A DNA stretch of 64,000 nucleotides from Paraburkholderia dilworthii (GTDB lineage: Bacteria; Pseudomonadota; Gammaproteobacteria; Burkholderiales; Burkholderiaceae), in the NCBI RefSeq assembly GCF_000472525.1, contig NZ_AWZT01000013.1, positions 200-64,199 of the forward strand, written 5' to 3'. This document shows, in pieces, positions 20,262-28,758 of the stretch (positions are counted from its first letter, which is position 1; every line of letters starts with the position of its first letter). Position numbers and translations under genes: made by a program. The notes under the pieces are model-generated. The model saw only the letters and a program-made list of their open reading frames with translations, was not told the DNA's origin and ran no database searches.

Positions 20262-20478
20262 GATCAGACCGGATTTCGAGACGCCGGGGAACCCGGAGTG
20301 GGGACGGGTCAAGCCCGACTGGCGTCTTAGCGATTAGCGAGTTATTGTACAATACGATGGTTTACTGAAAACCTGAGGGGGCCAGCCCGCGTGCCTCGGC
20401 GGCTCCTGGCGGTCACTTGGGTCGCCGTCGTATTGTGCAAAACCTCTAAAATCCCACAAGACGAGACAGGGTGTGCGA

Positions 20479-21132
20479 ATGAATCGACTGTGCAAGGCTC
20501 TGATGGTTTTTCATGTAGCAGCAGGTCTTTCAGGTTTGGCAATTCAGGCACGAGCAGCAGATCCGGCGAAGCCGGACATCAACCGGGGGCAGGCAATCGC
20601 AGTGCAGGTTTGCGCGTCGTGTCACGGCGCAGACGGCAACAGTGCGGGCGGCGCATACCCCAAGCTCGCGGGTCAGCATCCCGACTACCTCGTCAAGCAA
20701 CTCAAGGATTTCAAGCCGCAGCCCGGCGCCAAGCAGCCCGCGCGCAACAATGCGATCATGACGGGTATGGCAGCGGCGCTGTCCGATCAGGATATGGTCA
20801 ACGTCGCCGCCTATTTCGCGACGCAGGCTCAGAAGCCGGGCTATGCGCACAATAAGGACACGGTGCCGCTCGGGCAGAAGATTTATCGAGGCGGCATCGC
20901 TGACAAAGGCGTGCCGGCCTGCGCGAGCTGTCATGGACCCACGGGTCAAGGTATTCCGTCGCAATACCCGCGCTTATCGGGGCAATGGGCGGAATACACC
21001 GTTGCACAACTGAACGCGTTCACCCAGGGTCCGGGCGCGCGCAATAACAACGAGGCGATGCACGCTGTCGCATCGCGTCTGTCGGACAGTGAGATCAAAG
21101 CTGTAGCCGATTACGTCGCGGGCTTGCACTAA
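20479..21132 (+). CDS. Dihaem cytochrome c4
   Basis: Periplasmic electron carrier with two c-type haems, 217 residues with a signal peptide to about residue 28 (cleavage near QARAADP). Haem sites are CASCH at 45-49 and at 148-152, one per duplicated cytochrome fold; candidate axial Met residues follow in IMTGM and NEAMHAV. Start ATG 20479 is preferred over GTG 20473. It sits upstream of the ResB/CcsA machinery that would attach its haems. Confidence 0.95.
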   Translation: MNRLCKALMVFHVAAGLSGLAIQARAADPAKPDINRGQAIAVQVCASCHGADGNSAGGAYPKLAGQHPDYLVKQLKDFKPQPGAKQPARNNAIMTGMAAALSDQDMVNVAAYFATQAQKPGYAHNKDTVPLGQKIYRGGIADKGVPACASCHGPTGQGIPSQYPRLSGQWAEYTVAQLNAFTQGPGARNNNEAMHAVASRLSDSEIKAVADYVAGLH

Positions 21133-21182
21133 GAGGTCCGCGCGCAACTGCAACCGGCCCGCCGAGGCCGGTAAAAAACAAG

Positions 21183-21228
21183 AAAAGGGTGGGGGCGTCG
21201 TGTCTACGAACGCCCTTCACCCTTTTTT
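21183..21228 (+). terminator. Terminator between cytochrome c4 and resB
   Basis: AAAAGGGTG (21183-21191) pairs with CACCCTTTT (21218-21226), continued inside by GGGCGT/ACGCCC, and is followed by TT. The long GC-rich stem plus T-run is a good intrinsic terminator, so resB probably has its own promoter. Confidence 0.8.
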
Positions 21229-21248
21229 GCTGTTCAGTCGGAGTATGA

Positions 21249-23447
21249 ATGAGCGTCACCACGTCGGGTTTGCAGTCGAAGTCGAGCAATCGCATCGTGC
21301 GCAGCGTCGTCGAAGTATTGAGTTCGATGCGTTTTGCCATTGCGCTGCTCGTGATTCTGTCTATCGCCAGCGTTATCGGCACTGTCCTCACGCAGGACGA
21401 TCCCTATCCCAACTACGTCAATCAGTTCGGCCCGTTCTGGGCTGACATCTTCCGCGCGCTGAGCTTGTACACGGTCTACAGCTCGTGGTGGTTCATGCTG
21501 ATTCTGGGTTTTCTAATGGTGTCGGTGTCGCTGTGCGTGATCCGCAACGCGCCGAAAATGATCGCCGACGCGAAAAGCTGGAAAGACAAGGTCCGCGAAG
21601 CCAGCCTCCGCGCGTTTCATCACAAAGGCGAATTCGCGGTGCACGGCACACGCGCGCGGACGGCCGCGGTGCTCGCGAAACTATCGGGCAAGCTCGGCTA
21701 TAAGTTCGTTATGCGCGAGTCCGACGGCGCCACGCTGATCGCGGCGAAGCGCGGCGCGTTGACGAAGCTCGGCTACATTTCCGCGCACATCGCGATCGTC
21801 GTGATTTGCCTCGGCGGCCTGCTGGACAGCAATCTGCCGATCAAGCTGCAAATGTGGCTGTTCGACAAGTCGCCGATCCGCGCGAACACGGTGATCAATG
21901 ACATTCCGCCGGAACATCGGCTGTCGCAATCGAACCCGACATTTCGCGGCTACGCGTGGGTGCCGGAAGGCCAGCACGTATCCACCGCGATCCTGAATCA
22001 GCCGGACGGCTCGCTGATCCAGGACCTGCCGTTTTCGATCGAGCTGCAGAAGTTCATCGTCGATTACTACTCGACGGGCATGCCGAAGCTGTTCGCAAGC
22101 GACATCGTCGTGGTGGATCACAAGACCGGCGCGCGCGTGCCGGCTCGCATCGAAGTGAATAAGCCGTTCGAGTACGACGGTGTGTCGATCTATCAATCGA
22201 GCTTCCAGGACGGCGGCTCGCAAATGCAGATGACGGCCTACCCGATGACCGGCCCGAGCGCGAAAACCGCGCCGTTCGGCGGGACTATTGGCGGCAATGC
22301 GCCGCTGAGTTCGGCCACATCGCTCGCCGACGGGCAGACGGTCGAGTTCACCGATTTCCGTGCGATCAACGTCGAAAACATCTCGAACGGCAGCGGCCAG
22401 ACCGATGCCCGCGGCGTCGCCGCGCATCGCTCGCTGAAGGAAGCGTTCGACGAGCGGCTCGGCTCCGGCGCGAAGACCTCAAAGCCGCTGGATCTGCATA
22501 ACGTCGGGCCGTCGGTACAGTACAAAGTGCGCGACAAGGACGGTCAGGCGCGCGAGTACAACAACTACATGTTGCCGGTGGCGGTTGCAGGAGAACGCTT
22601 CTTCCTCGCGGGCATGCGTCTGAATCCCGACGATCCGTTCCGCTATTTGCGCATTCCGGCCGACAGCGGCGGAACCGTCAATGAGTGGATGAATCTGCGC
22701 GCCACGCTGGAGAACCCGGCAATGCGGGCGCAAGCCGCTCACCGCTTCGCGCAGCGCTCGGTGCCGCAAGCGAACACCGAACTGCAGCAGCACCTCGAAG
22801 AAAGCGCGCTGCGCGTGTTGACCCTTTTTGCCGGCGCGGACAGTTCGGTCAAGATGCCGAACGGCCAGCCAGTGGGCGGCTTCCAGGCGATCGCCGGCTT
22901 TATCGACCATTCGGTGCCGAAAGGCGAGCAGGAAAAGGCCGCAGGTCTGTTGCTGCGCATGCTCGAAGGCTCGATGTGGGATCTCTGGCAACTGTCGCGA
23001 CAGCAACTCGGCGAACCCGAAGCGCAGGCCAACGCGGATGCAAGCCGCTTCGTCCAAAGCTCGATCAATGCGATATCCGACAGCTTTCTGTATGGATCGC
23101 CGGTCTACTTGCAGCTTGACTCCTTCAAGCAGGTGCAAGCCTCGGTATTTCAGCTGACGCGCGCACCGGGCAAAAAAGTCGTGTATCTTGGCAGCCTGCT
23201 CCTCGTGTTGGGCATCTTTTCGATGTTCTACGTCCGCGAACGGCGCCTCTGGTTCTGGCTCAAAGATACTGAGCAGGGCACACATGTCGTGATGGCCATG
23301 TCGAGCGCCCGCAAGACGCTCGACTTCGAAAAAGAGTTCGTTCAGACGCGCGAGGCGGTCGGCGCCGCGCTGGGCGCCAAGCTCATTGATGCATCGCCCG
23401 GCAACGCCGGCGCGCCGTCCGCAAGCTCACAAGATTCGACCCGGTAA
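21249..23447 (+). CDS. resB: Cytochrome c biogenesis protein ResB (CcsB)
   Basis: One half of the system II cytochrome c synthetase, which exports haem and ligates it to CxxCH motifs in the periplasm. Of 732 residues, three N-terminal membrane segments are visible (ALLVILSIASVIGTVL, WWFMLILGFLMVSVSLCV, ISAHIAIVVICLGGLL). A large periplasmic domain and a last segment near the C-terminus (VVYLGSLLLVLGIFSMFYV) follow. ccsA starts 4 bases later, so the two are an operon. Confidence 0.95.
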   Translation: MSVTTSGLQSKSSNRIVRSVVEVLSSMRFAIALLVILSIASVIGTVLTQDDPYPNYVNQFGPFWADIFRALSLYTVYSSWWFMLILGFLMVSVSLCVIRNAPKMIADAKSWKDKVREASLRAFHHKGEFAVHGTRARTAAVLAKLSGKLGYKFVMRESDGATLIAAKRGALTKLGYISAHIAIVVICLGGLLDSNLPIKLQMWLFDKSPIRANTVINDIPPEHRLSQSNPTFRGYAWVPEGQHVSTAILNQPDGSLIQDLPFSIELQKFIVDYYSTGMPKLFASDIVVVDHKTGARVPARIEVNKPFEYDGVSIYQSSFQDGGSQMQMTAYPMTGPSAKTAPFGGTIGGNAPLSSATSLADGQTVEFTDFRAINVENISNGSGQTDARGVAAHRSLKEAFDERLGSGAKTSKPLDLHNVGPSVQYKVRDKDGQAREYNNYMLPVAVAGERFFLAGMRLNPDDPFRYLRIPADSGGTVNEWMNLRATLENPAMRAQAAHRFAQRSVPQANTELQQHLEESALRVLTLFAGADSSVKMPNGQPVGGFQAIAGFIDHSVPKGEQEKAAGLLLRMLEGSMWDLWQLSRQQLGEPEAQANADASRFVQSSINAISDSFLYGSPVYLQLDSFKQVQASVFQLTRAPGKKVVYLGSLLLVLGIFSMFYVRERRLWFWLKDTEQGTHVVMAMSSARKTLDFEKEFVQTREAVGAALGAKLIDASPGNAGAPSASSQDSTR

Positions 23448-23451
23448 TATC

Positions 23452-24663
23452 ATGGACTTGACGCAGGTTTCTTCATCTTCTCCTTCATCCTCCCGGCCCT
23501 CCAAGGCGTCGGCAGACGAAGCGTTCAATGTTGCCCAATTCGACGAGCGGCCGTTCCTGAAACGGCTGGGTATCGTGGACTGGCTGTTCGCGCTTGCGAT
23601 GGTCGCGGGCGCCGGGTTCGCGCTGTCGCGCTATCACCCGTTCATGAATTACTACGACAAACTGGTGCTGGTGTGCGCGGTGCCGGTGTTCGTCGTACTG
23701 GGCTGGCGCTGGAAACCCGTTCGTCCGCTAATGGTGGGCATTGCGGCGCTGTCGCTGCTAGCTATTCAGATCTATCACGGCGATTTGAGCCGCGCCGACA
23801 GTGCGTTTTTCCTGAAATATTTCCTGTCAAGCCAGTCCGCGATTCTGTGGATGAGCGCGCTTTTCGTGTTCGCCACCGTTTTCTACTGGATCGGCCTGCT
23901 GTCGCGCTCGCCCACGGGCGCCGCGATCGGCTCGAAAATGACCTGGGCCGCCGTGCTGATGGGCTTCGTCGGCCTGATGGTGCGCTGGTATGAGTCGTAT
24001 CTGATCGGCGCGGACGTCGGCCACATTCCCATTTCGAACCTGTACGAAGTGTTCGTGCTGTTCAGCCTGATCACCGCGCTCTTCTATTTGTACTACGAAC
24101 AGCACTACAACACGCGCGCGCTCGGTGCGTTCGTGCTGCTGGTAATCAGCGCCGCTGTCGGCTTCCTGATGTGGTATTCGGTCGCCCGCGACGCGCAGCA
24201 GATCCAGCCGCTGGTTCCGGCGCTGCAAAGCTGGTGGATGAAGATTCACGTGCCGGCGAACTTCATTGGCTATGGCAGCTTTGCGTTGTCGGCAATGGTC
24301 GCCGTCGCGTATTTGACGAAGGAGCGGGGTGTGCTGGCCGACCGCCTGCCGGCGCTCGATGTGCTCGACGACGTGATGTACAAGTCGATCGCCGTCGGCT
24401 TCGCGTTCTTCACGATTGCGACAATTCTCGGCGCGCTGTGGGCAGCGGAAGCTTGGGGCGGCTACTGGAGCTGGGACCCGAAGGAAACGTGGGCGTTGAT
24501 CGTCTGGCTGAACTACGCGGCCTGGCTGCACATGCGTCTAATGAAAGGCCTGCGCGGCGCGGTTGCAGCATGGTGGGCGCTGACCGGCCTGCTGGTGACG
24601 ACCTTTGCGTTCCTCGGCGTGAACATGTTCCTGTCGGGGCTGCATAGTTACGGCAAGCTGTAA
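23452..24663 (+). CDS. ccsA: Cytochrome c biogenesis protein CcsA (ResC)
   Basis: Haem-handling partner of ResB, a polytopic membrane protein of 403 residues. The tryptophan-rich haem-binding WWD motif [19 protein letters not shown] is intact, and conserved His residues lie near membrane ends (IHVPANF, LHMRLM). The start at 23452 ([10 protein letters not shown]) gives a Ser-rich cytoplasmic leader; an upstream in-frame start overlaps resB. Confidence 0.95.
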   Translation: MDLTQVSSSSPSSSRPSKASADEAFNVAQFDERPFLKRLGIVDWLFALAMVAGAGFALSRYHPFMNYYDKLVLVCAVPVFVVLGWRWKPVRPLMVGIAALSLLAIQIYHGDLSRADSAFFLKYFLSSQSAILWMSALFVFATVFYWIGLLSRSPTGAAIGSKMTWAAVLMGFVGLMVRWYESYLIGADVGHIPISNLYEVFVLFSLITALFYLYYEQHYNTRALGAFVLLVISAAVGFLMWYSVARDAQQIQPLVPALQSWWMKIHVPANFIGYGSFALSAMVAVAYLTKERGVLADRLPALDVLDDVMYKSIAVGFAFFTIATILGALWAAEAWGGYWSWDPKETWALIVWLNYAAWLHMRLMKGLRGAVAAWWALTGLLVTTFAFLGVNMFLSGLHSYGKL

Positions 24664-24688
24664 TATCCGCCGTACTCAGCCGACAAAG

Positions 24689-24721
24689 AACCGCCGCGTG
24701 CTTCGCACCGGCGGTTTTTTT
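24689..24721 (+). terminator. Terminator after ccsA
   Basis: AACCGCCG (24689-24696) pairs with CGGCGGTT (24709-24716), with an inner GTGC/GCAC stem around TTC, then TTTTT. Confidence 0.85.
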
Positions 24722-24845
24722 ATGGCTGGCGGAATATTTGCGCATCGAATGTGTTCGTCATAAGAGTACGCATGGATGGCTCAACGAGCGATCATCACAC
24801 GGCCCCGTTAGATGTCTGAAGCGGCGGCCGGCAAGGAGCAGCACG

Positions 24846-25841
24846 ATGTGGATCAAGCGAAGCGACAGGATGCAAGTCACCGGCGACGATATCGCCCGCA
24901 GCGAAATCACGCCGCAGCACATTTTCGAGAACCGGCGGCGCGTGTTGCAGGCGGCCGGCGCATTGGCGCTCGGCAGTCTGATTGGCGTGAACGGCGAAGC
25001 GCTGGCGGCCTACACGTCGTCCGATCCGAAGGCGCAGAAACTGGCGGCGAAGACGAATGCAAAGTTCGTCGCGCTCGACAAGATCACCCCGTTCAAAGAC
25101 ATCACCACCTACAACAACTACTACGAGTTCGGCACTGATAAATCCGATCCGGCGCAAAACGCGGGAACACTGCGTGCGCGTCCGTGGAAGGTGAGCGTCG
25201 AGGGTGAGATCAAAAACCCGAAGGTTTACGACATCGACGAATTGCTCAAGCTCGCGCCGCTCGAGGAGCGCGTGTACCGGTTGCGTTGCGTCGAAGGGTG
25301 GTCGATGGTGATTCCGTGGATCGGCGTGCCGCTCTCCGAGTTGATCAAACGTGTGCAGCCGACAGGGAACGCCAGATACGTGCAGTTCATCACCCTGGCC
25401 GACCCGTCGCAGATGCCCGGACTGTCGACGCCGATACTCGACTGGCCGTACTCCGAAGGTCTGCGCATGGATGAGGCGATGAATCCGCTCACTTTGCTGA
25501 CCTTGGGCGTGTACGGCCAGGTGCTGCCGAATCAGAACGGCGCGCCGGTTCGCGTGGTCGTGCCGTGGAAATACGGCTTCAAGAGCGCGAAGTCGCTCGT
25601 GAAAATCCGCTTTGTCGAGAAACAGCCGGCGACGAGCTGGAATACCTATGCGTCGAGCGAATATGGTTTCTATTCGAACGTGAATCCGAATGTCGACCAT
25701 CCGCGCTGGAGCCAGGCGACCGAGCGGCGCATCGGCGAAGACGGCTTTTTCACGCCCAAGCGCAAGACGTTGATGTTTAACGGCTACGGCGATCAGGTCG
25801 CATCGCTGTATCAGGGCATGGACCTGAAGAAGAATTTTTGA
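24846..25841 (+). CDS. msrP: Methionine sulfoxide reductase catalytic subunit MsrP (YedY)
   Basis: Periplasmic molybdopterin enzyme that repairs methionine sulfoxide in envelope proteins, 331 residues. The Tat signal has an RRR cluster ([17 protein letters not shown], residues 27-43). The molybdenum ligand is Cys148 in [17 protein letters not shown] 24846 follows an AAGGAG SD. The downstream msrQ overlaps or abuts it and supplies electrons. All expected parts are present. Confidence 0.95.
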   Translation: MWIKRSDRMQVTGDDIARSEITPQHIFENRRRVLQAAGALALGSLIGVNGEALAAYTSSDPKAQKLAAKTNAKFVALDKITPFKDITTYNNYYEFGTDKSDPAQNAGTLRARPWKVSVEGEIKNPKVYDIDELLKLAPLEERVYRLRCVEGWSMVIPWIGVPLSELIKRVQPTGNARYVQFITLADPSQMPGLSTPILDWPYSEGLRMDEAMNPLTLLTLGVYGQVLPNQNGAPVRVVVPWKYGFKSAKSLVKIRFVEKQPATSWNTYASSEYGFYSNVNPNVDHPRWSQATERRIGEDGFFTPKRKTLMFNGYGDQVASLYQGMDLKKNF

Positions 25842-25852
25842 GCGACCTGACG

Positions 25853-26563
25853 ATGGCTTTCGATACTCAAACCGTCGCTCGCACGGAGCGCAATGCGCCG
25901 CGAGACAAAGCACGCACGGCGCCGCCGGCACCCGGGCCGGCAAGGCGGACGAGCGCCGGTTCGCGCTGGGTCGCGCCCGCGAAGATCGCGGTTTTTATAG
26001 CGGCGTGGTATCCGCTCGCGCGCATCGTGCTGTTCGGCGTGACGGACCGTCTTGGCGCGAACCCGATCGAGTTCATCACGCGCTCAACGGGCCTTTGGAC
26101 GCTCGTGTTTCTCTGCATCACGCTGGCTGTGACGCCATTGCGCCGGCTGACAGGCGTCGCGGCATTCGTGCGTTTTCGCCGCATGCTCGGGCTGTACGCG
26201 TTCTTCTACGCGACGCTGCATTTCACGACGTATCTGTGGTTCGACAAGTGGTTCGATGTGGCGGAGATCATCAAAGATATAGGCAAGCGGCCGTTCATTA
26301 CCGTCGGTTTTGCGGCGTTCGTCCTGCTGATCTCATTGGCCGCAACGTCGCCGCGCGCGATGGTGCGCAGGCTCGGCCGCCGCTGGCAGACGTTGCACCG
26401 CGCAATCTATGTCATCGGCGCGCTGGCGATTCTGCATTTCTGGTGGATGAAGGCGGGCAAGCACGACTTGATCCTGCCGAAGATCTACGGCGCGATCATG
26501 CTGGCGTTGCTGGGTTGGCGTCTGATTGTATGGTTGAGAGAGCGGCGGCTGAAGCCGCGCTGA
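25853..26563 (+). CDS. msrQ: Haem b membrane subunit MsrQ (YedZ)
   Basis: Inner-membrane haem protein that feeds electrons from the respiratory chain to MsrP. About 236 residues with a ferric-reductase-like membrane core; His residues in YATLHFTTYLWF, TLHRAIYVIG and ILHFWW are likely haem ligands. The start is uncertain: ATG 25853, or TTG 25838, which overlaps the msrP stop. The N-terminal 45 residues are basic and Pro/Ala-rich, longer than in E. coli. Confidence 0.93.
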   Translation: MAFDTQTVARTERNAPRDKARTAPPAPGPARRTSAGSRWVAPAKIAVFIAAWYPLARIVLFGVTDRLGANPIEFITRSTGLWTLVFLCITLAVTPLRRLTGVAAFVRFRRMLGLYAFFYATLHFTTYLWFDKWFDVAEIIKDIGKRPFITVGFAAFVLLISLAATSPRAMVRRLGRRWQTLHRAIYVIGALAILHFWWMKAGKHDLILPKIYGAIMLALLGWRLIVWLRERRLKPR

Positions 26564-26594
26564 CTGCGCACACACGCAGGTGTTAACGCTAACG

Positions 26595-26631
26595 AAAAAG
26601 GCGATGCCACAATGATGACATCGCCTTTTTT
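26595..26631. terminator. Bidirectional terminator between msrQ and lysA
   Basis: AAAAAGGCGATG (26595-26606) pairs with CATCGCCTTTTT (26619-26630). A-rich and T-rich flanks allow use from both sides, fitting the convergent msrQ and lysA. Confidence 0.85.
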
Positions 26632-26656
26632 ATGCCCAGCCGATTTTCGGCTTTGG

Positions 26657-27919
26657 TTACGCCGGCAAAACCGTTTCGCCCGCGAACAATTGCTGGACTT
26701 CTTCTCGCGCACGAACAACATGCGCTTGTGTACCATCAACCATCACCTCCGCTGCACGCGGGCGGGTGTTGTAGTTCGAGCTCATCACGAAACCGTAGGC
26801 GCCCGCCGAACGAATCGCGAGCAGGTCGCCCGGCCCCACCGAGAGCAGCCGCTCGCGCCCGAGCCAGTCGCCGCTTTCGCATACTGGTCCGACGACGTCG
26901 TACACATGCGCTGGGATTTCCCGCTTAACGACGGCGTCGATAGCGTGGTACGCCTCGTACATCGCGGGGCGGGCGAGATCGCTCATGGCCGCGTCGACGA
27001 TTGCAAAGTTCTTCTCAGCGCCCGGTTTCAGAAATTCGACGCGCGTGAGCAGCACGCCGGCATTGCCGACCAGCGAGCGGCCCGGCTCGAAATACACTTC
27101 ACGATGGCCGTGACCGCGCGCCTCGATACGATCGAGCACGGTGCGCACGAACTCGCCGATGTCCGGCGGCGTTTCGTCGTCGTAAGTAATGCCGAGGCCG
27201 CCGCCTACGTCGATGTGACGGATCGTGGTGCCGTCCTGCTCGATCTGTTCGACCAGTTCCAGAAGTTTGTCCACCGCGTCCAGATAAGGCGCGACTTCGG
27301 TGATCTGCGAGCCGATATGGCAGTCGATGCCGACCACCTCAAGGTGCGGCATGGCAGCCGCCGCCTGATACGTGGCGCGGGCATCTTCGAACGCAACGCC
27401 GAACTTGTTCGACTTCAGGCCCGTGGAAATGTACGGATGCGTTTTCGCGTCGACGTCGGGATTGACGCGCAACGAAACCGGCGCCTTCTTGCCCATTTCC
27501 GCGGCCACCGCGTTCAGGCGATCGAGTTCCGGAATCGATTCGACGTTAAAGCATTTGACGCCGGCAGCGAGCGCCTCCCGCATCTCGTTCGCGTGTTTGC
27601 CGACGCCGGAAAACAAGGTGTTTTCCGCTTTGCCGCCGGCCGCCAGCACGCGCGCGAGCTCGCCGCCCGACACGATGTCGAAGCCCGCGCCGAGACGCGC
27701 GAACACGTTCAATACCGCGAGATTGCTGTTGGCCTTGACGGCCACGTGCACGCTCGCGCGACGGCCGGCGCACGCGCCGGCGTAGGCGTTCCACGCGTCG
27801 GTGAGCGCGGCGCGCGAGTACACGTATAGCGGCGTGCCGAACTGTTCGGCGAGCGAAACGGCGGACACATCTTCGGCGTGAAGCACGCCGTCGACGTAGT
27901 CAAATGCGGGTCGAGTCAT
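26657..27919 (-). CDS. lysA: Diaminopimelate decarboxylase
   Basis: PLP enzyme for the last step of lysine synthesis, meso-DAP to L-lysine, 420 residues. PLP lysine is Lys62 in VAVKANSN. Other fold-III motifs are HIDVGGGLGI, YFEPGRSLV and GPVCESGD, the CESxD signature specific to DAP decarboxylases. It lies 9 bases downstream of lptM, the common small lipoprotein-lysA pair. Confidence 0.97.
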   Translation of the reverse strand: MTRPAFDYVDGVLHAEDVSAVSLAEQFGTPLYVYSRAALTDAWNAYAGACAGRRASVHVAVKANSNLAVLNVFARLGAGFDIVSGGELARVLAAGGKAENTLFSGVGKHANEMREALAAGVKCFNVESIPELDRLNAVAAEMGKKAPVSLRVNPDVDAKTHPYISTGLKSNKFGVAFEDARATYQAAAAMPHLEVVGIDCHIGSQITEVAPYLDAVDKLLELVEQIEQDGTTIRHIDVGGGLGITYDDETPPDIGEFVRTVLDRIEARGHGHREVYFEPGRSLVGNAGVLLTRVEFLKPGAEKNFAIVDAAMSDLARPAMYEAYHAIDAVVKREIPAHVYDVVGPVCESGDWLGRERLLSVGPGDLLAIRSAGAYGFVMSSNYNTRPRAAEVMVDGTQAHVVRAREEVQQLFAGETVLPA

Positions 27920-27928
27920 GCGAAGGTC

Positions 27929-28282
27929 TTATTGAGCGGGAGTGGCGGCGGAAGCAGGCTGTGAAGCCGACGCACCAGAAGCGGCGGATGCAGGAGACGC
28001 CGACAGTTCGTTCGCCGGTGCGAGCGAGAGCGGCGTGCCGGACGTGTCAGGAATGGAGTCTGAGTCGGACGCGGTTTCCGCGCCGGGTTTTACTTCATCA
28101 GGCGACGGCTGCGTGCGGTCGATGGGCTTGGCCGGCAACGGCGGCACCGTAGGCAAATAGAGCGAACCGCGTTGTCCGCAGCCGGCGAGCGAACCACCGA
28201 GCGCGCAACCTGCGAGAATGGCTAAACCCGCTACAATCGCGCGGCCGGGCGCCGCCGCGCGCATCCGAGATACGACTCGCAT
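27929..28282 (-). CDS. lptM: LptM-like (YifL) small outer-membrane lipoprotein
   Basis: 117 residues. After a signal peptide the lipobox SLAGC (lipid Cys35) leads into GQRGSLYLP, the conserved N-terminal signature of LptM, which in E. coli helps oxidative maturation of the LPS translocon LptDE. A second LAGC at Cys26 is probably not used. The rest is a long Pro/Ala/Ser-rich tail, far longer than E. coli LptM, and likely disordered. The start at 28282 has an AGGGA SD. It is upstream of and tightly linked to lysA. Confidence 0.85.
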   Translation of the reverse strand: MRVVSRMRAAAPGRAIVAGLAILAGCALGGSLAGCGQRGSLYLPTVPPLPAKPIDRTQPSPDEVKPGAETASDSDSIPDTSGTPLSLAPANELSASPASAASGASASQPASAATPAQ

Positions 28283-28317
28283 GACTGTCCCTGAATAATT
28301 AATCGATGGAGTTTAGC

Positions 28318-28635
28318 ATGTCCGATAGTGATTACCTGACCCGCGCGGAGGCCGCGCTAGCCGCCATCGAACGCGCGCTGGACGACACCGAGGCCGACAT
28401 CGAACTGGAGCGCAGCGGCAATGTGCTGACACTCGAATTCGCGAATCGCTCGAAGATCATCGTCAACCTTCAGCCGCCGATGAGCGAGATCTGGATCGCC
28501 GCGAAAGCGGGCGGTTTTCACTACCGTTTCGTCGATGGCGAGTGGCGCGATACGCGCAGCGGCAACGAGTTTTTCGCGGCGCTGTCGGAGTACGCGACCC
28601 AACAGGCCGGCGAGCCGGTTCACTTCGAAGCCTGA
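28318..28635 (+). CDS. cyaY: Iron-sulfur cluster assembly regulator CyaY (frataxin)
   Basis: Bacterial frataxin, 105 residues, which binds iron and IscS and tunes Fe-S assembly. The acidic first helix ([20 protein letters not shown]) and the sheet signature [14 protein letters not shown] are present. ATG 28318 follows TGGAG. Only 35 bases separate it from the divergent lptM, so promoters must overlap or extend into coding sequence. Confidence 0.95.
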   Translation: MSDSDYLTRAEAALAAIERALDDTEADIELERSGNVLTLEFANRSKIIVNLQPPMSEIWIAAKAGGFHYRFVDGEWRDTRSGNEFFAALSEYATQQAGEPVHFEA

Positions 28636-28695
28636 TCGAAGCCTGATAGCAGTGCTCGAACGAACGGCACAGCGGACCTCGCTTCGACACGATAG

Positions 28696-28735
28696 AAAAA
28701 AGCCGCCGCGCAAGAAATTGCGCGGCGGCTTTTTT
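28696..28735. terminator. Bidirectional terminator between cyaY and mrcA
   Basis: A perfect 18-bp stem, AAAAAAGCCGCCGCGCAA (28696-28713) with its complement (28718-28735), closes on a GAAA tetraloop. Symmetric A and T runs serve both convergent genes. It is the strongest hairpin in the window. Confidence 0.92.
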
Positions 28736-28758
28736 ACTGGTGCGCGCGGGCGGTTGCG

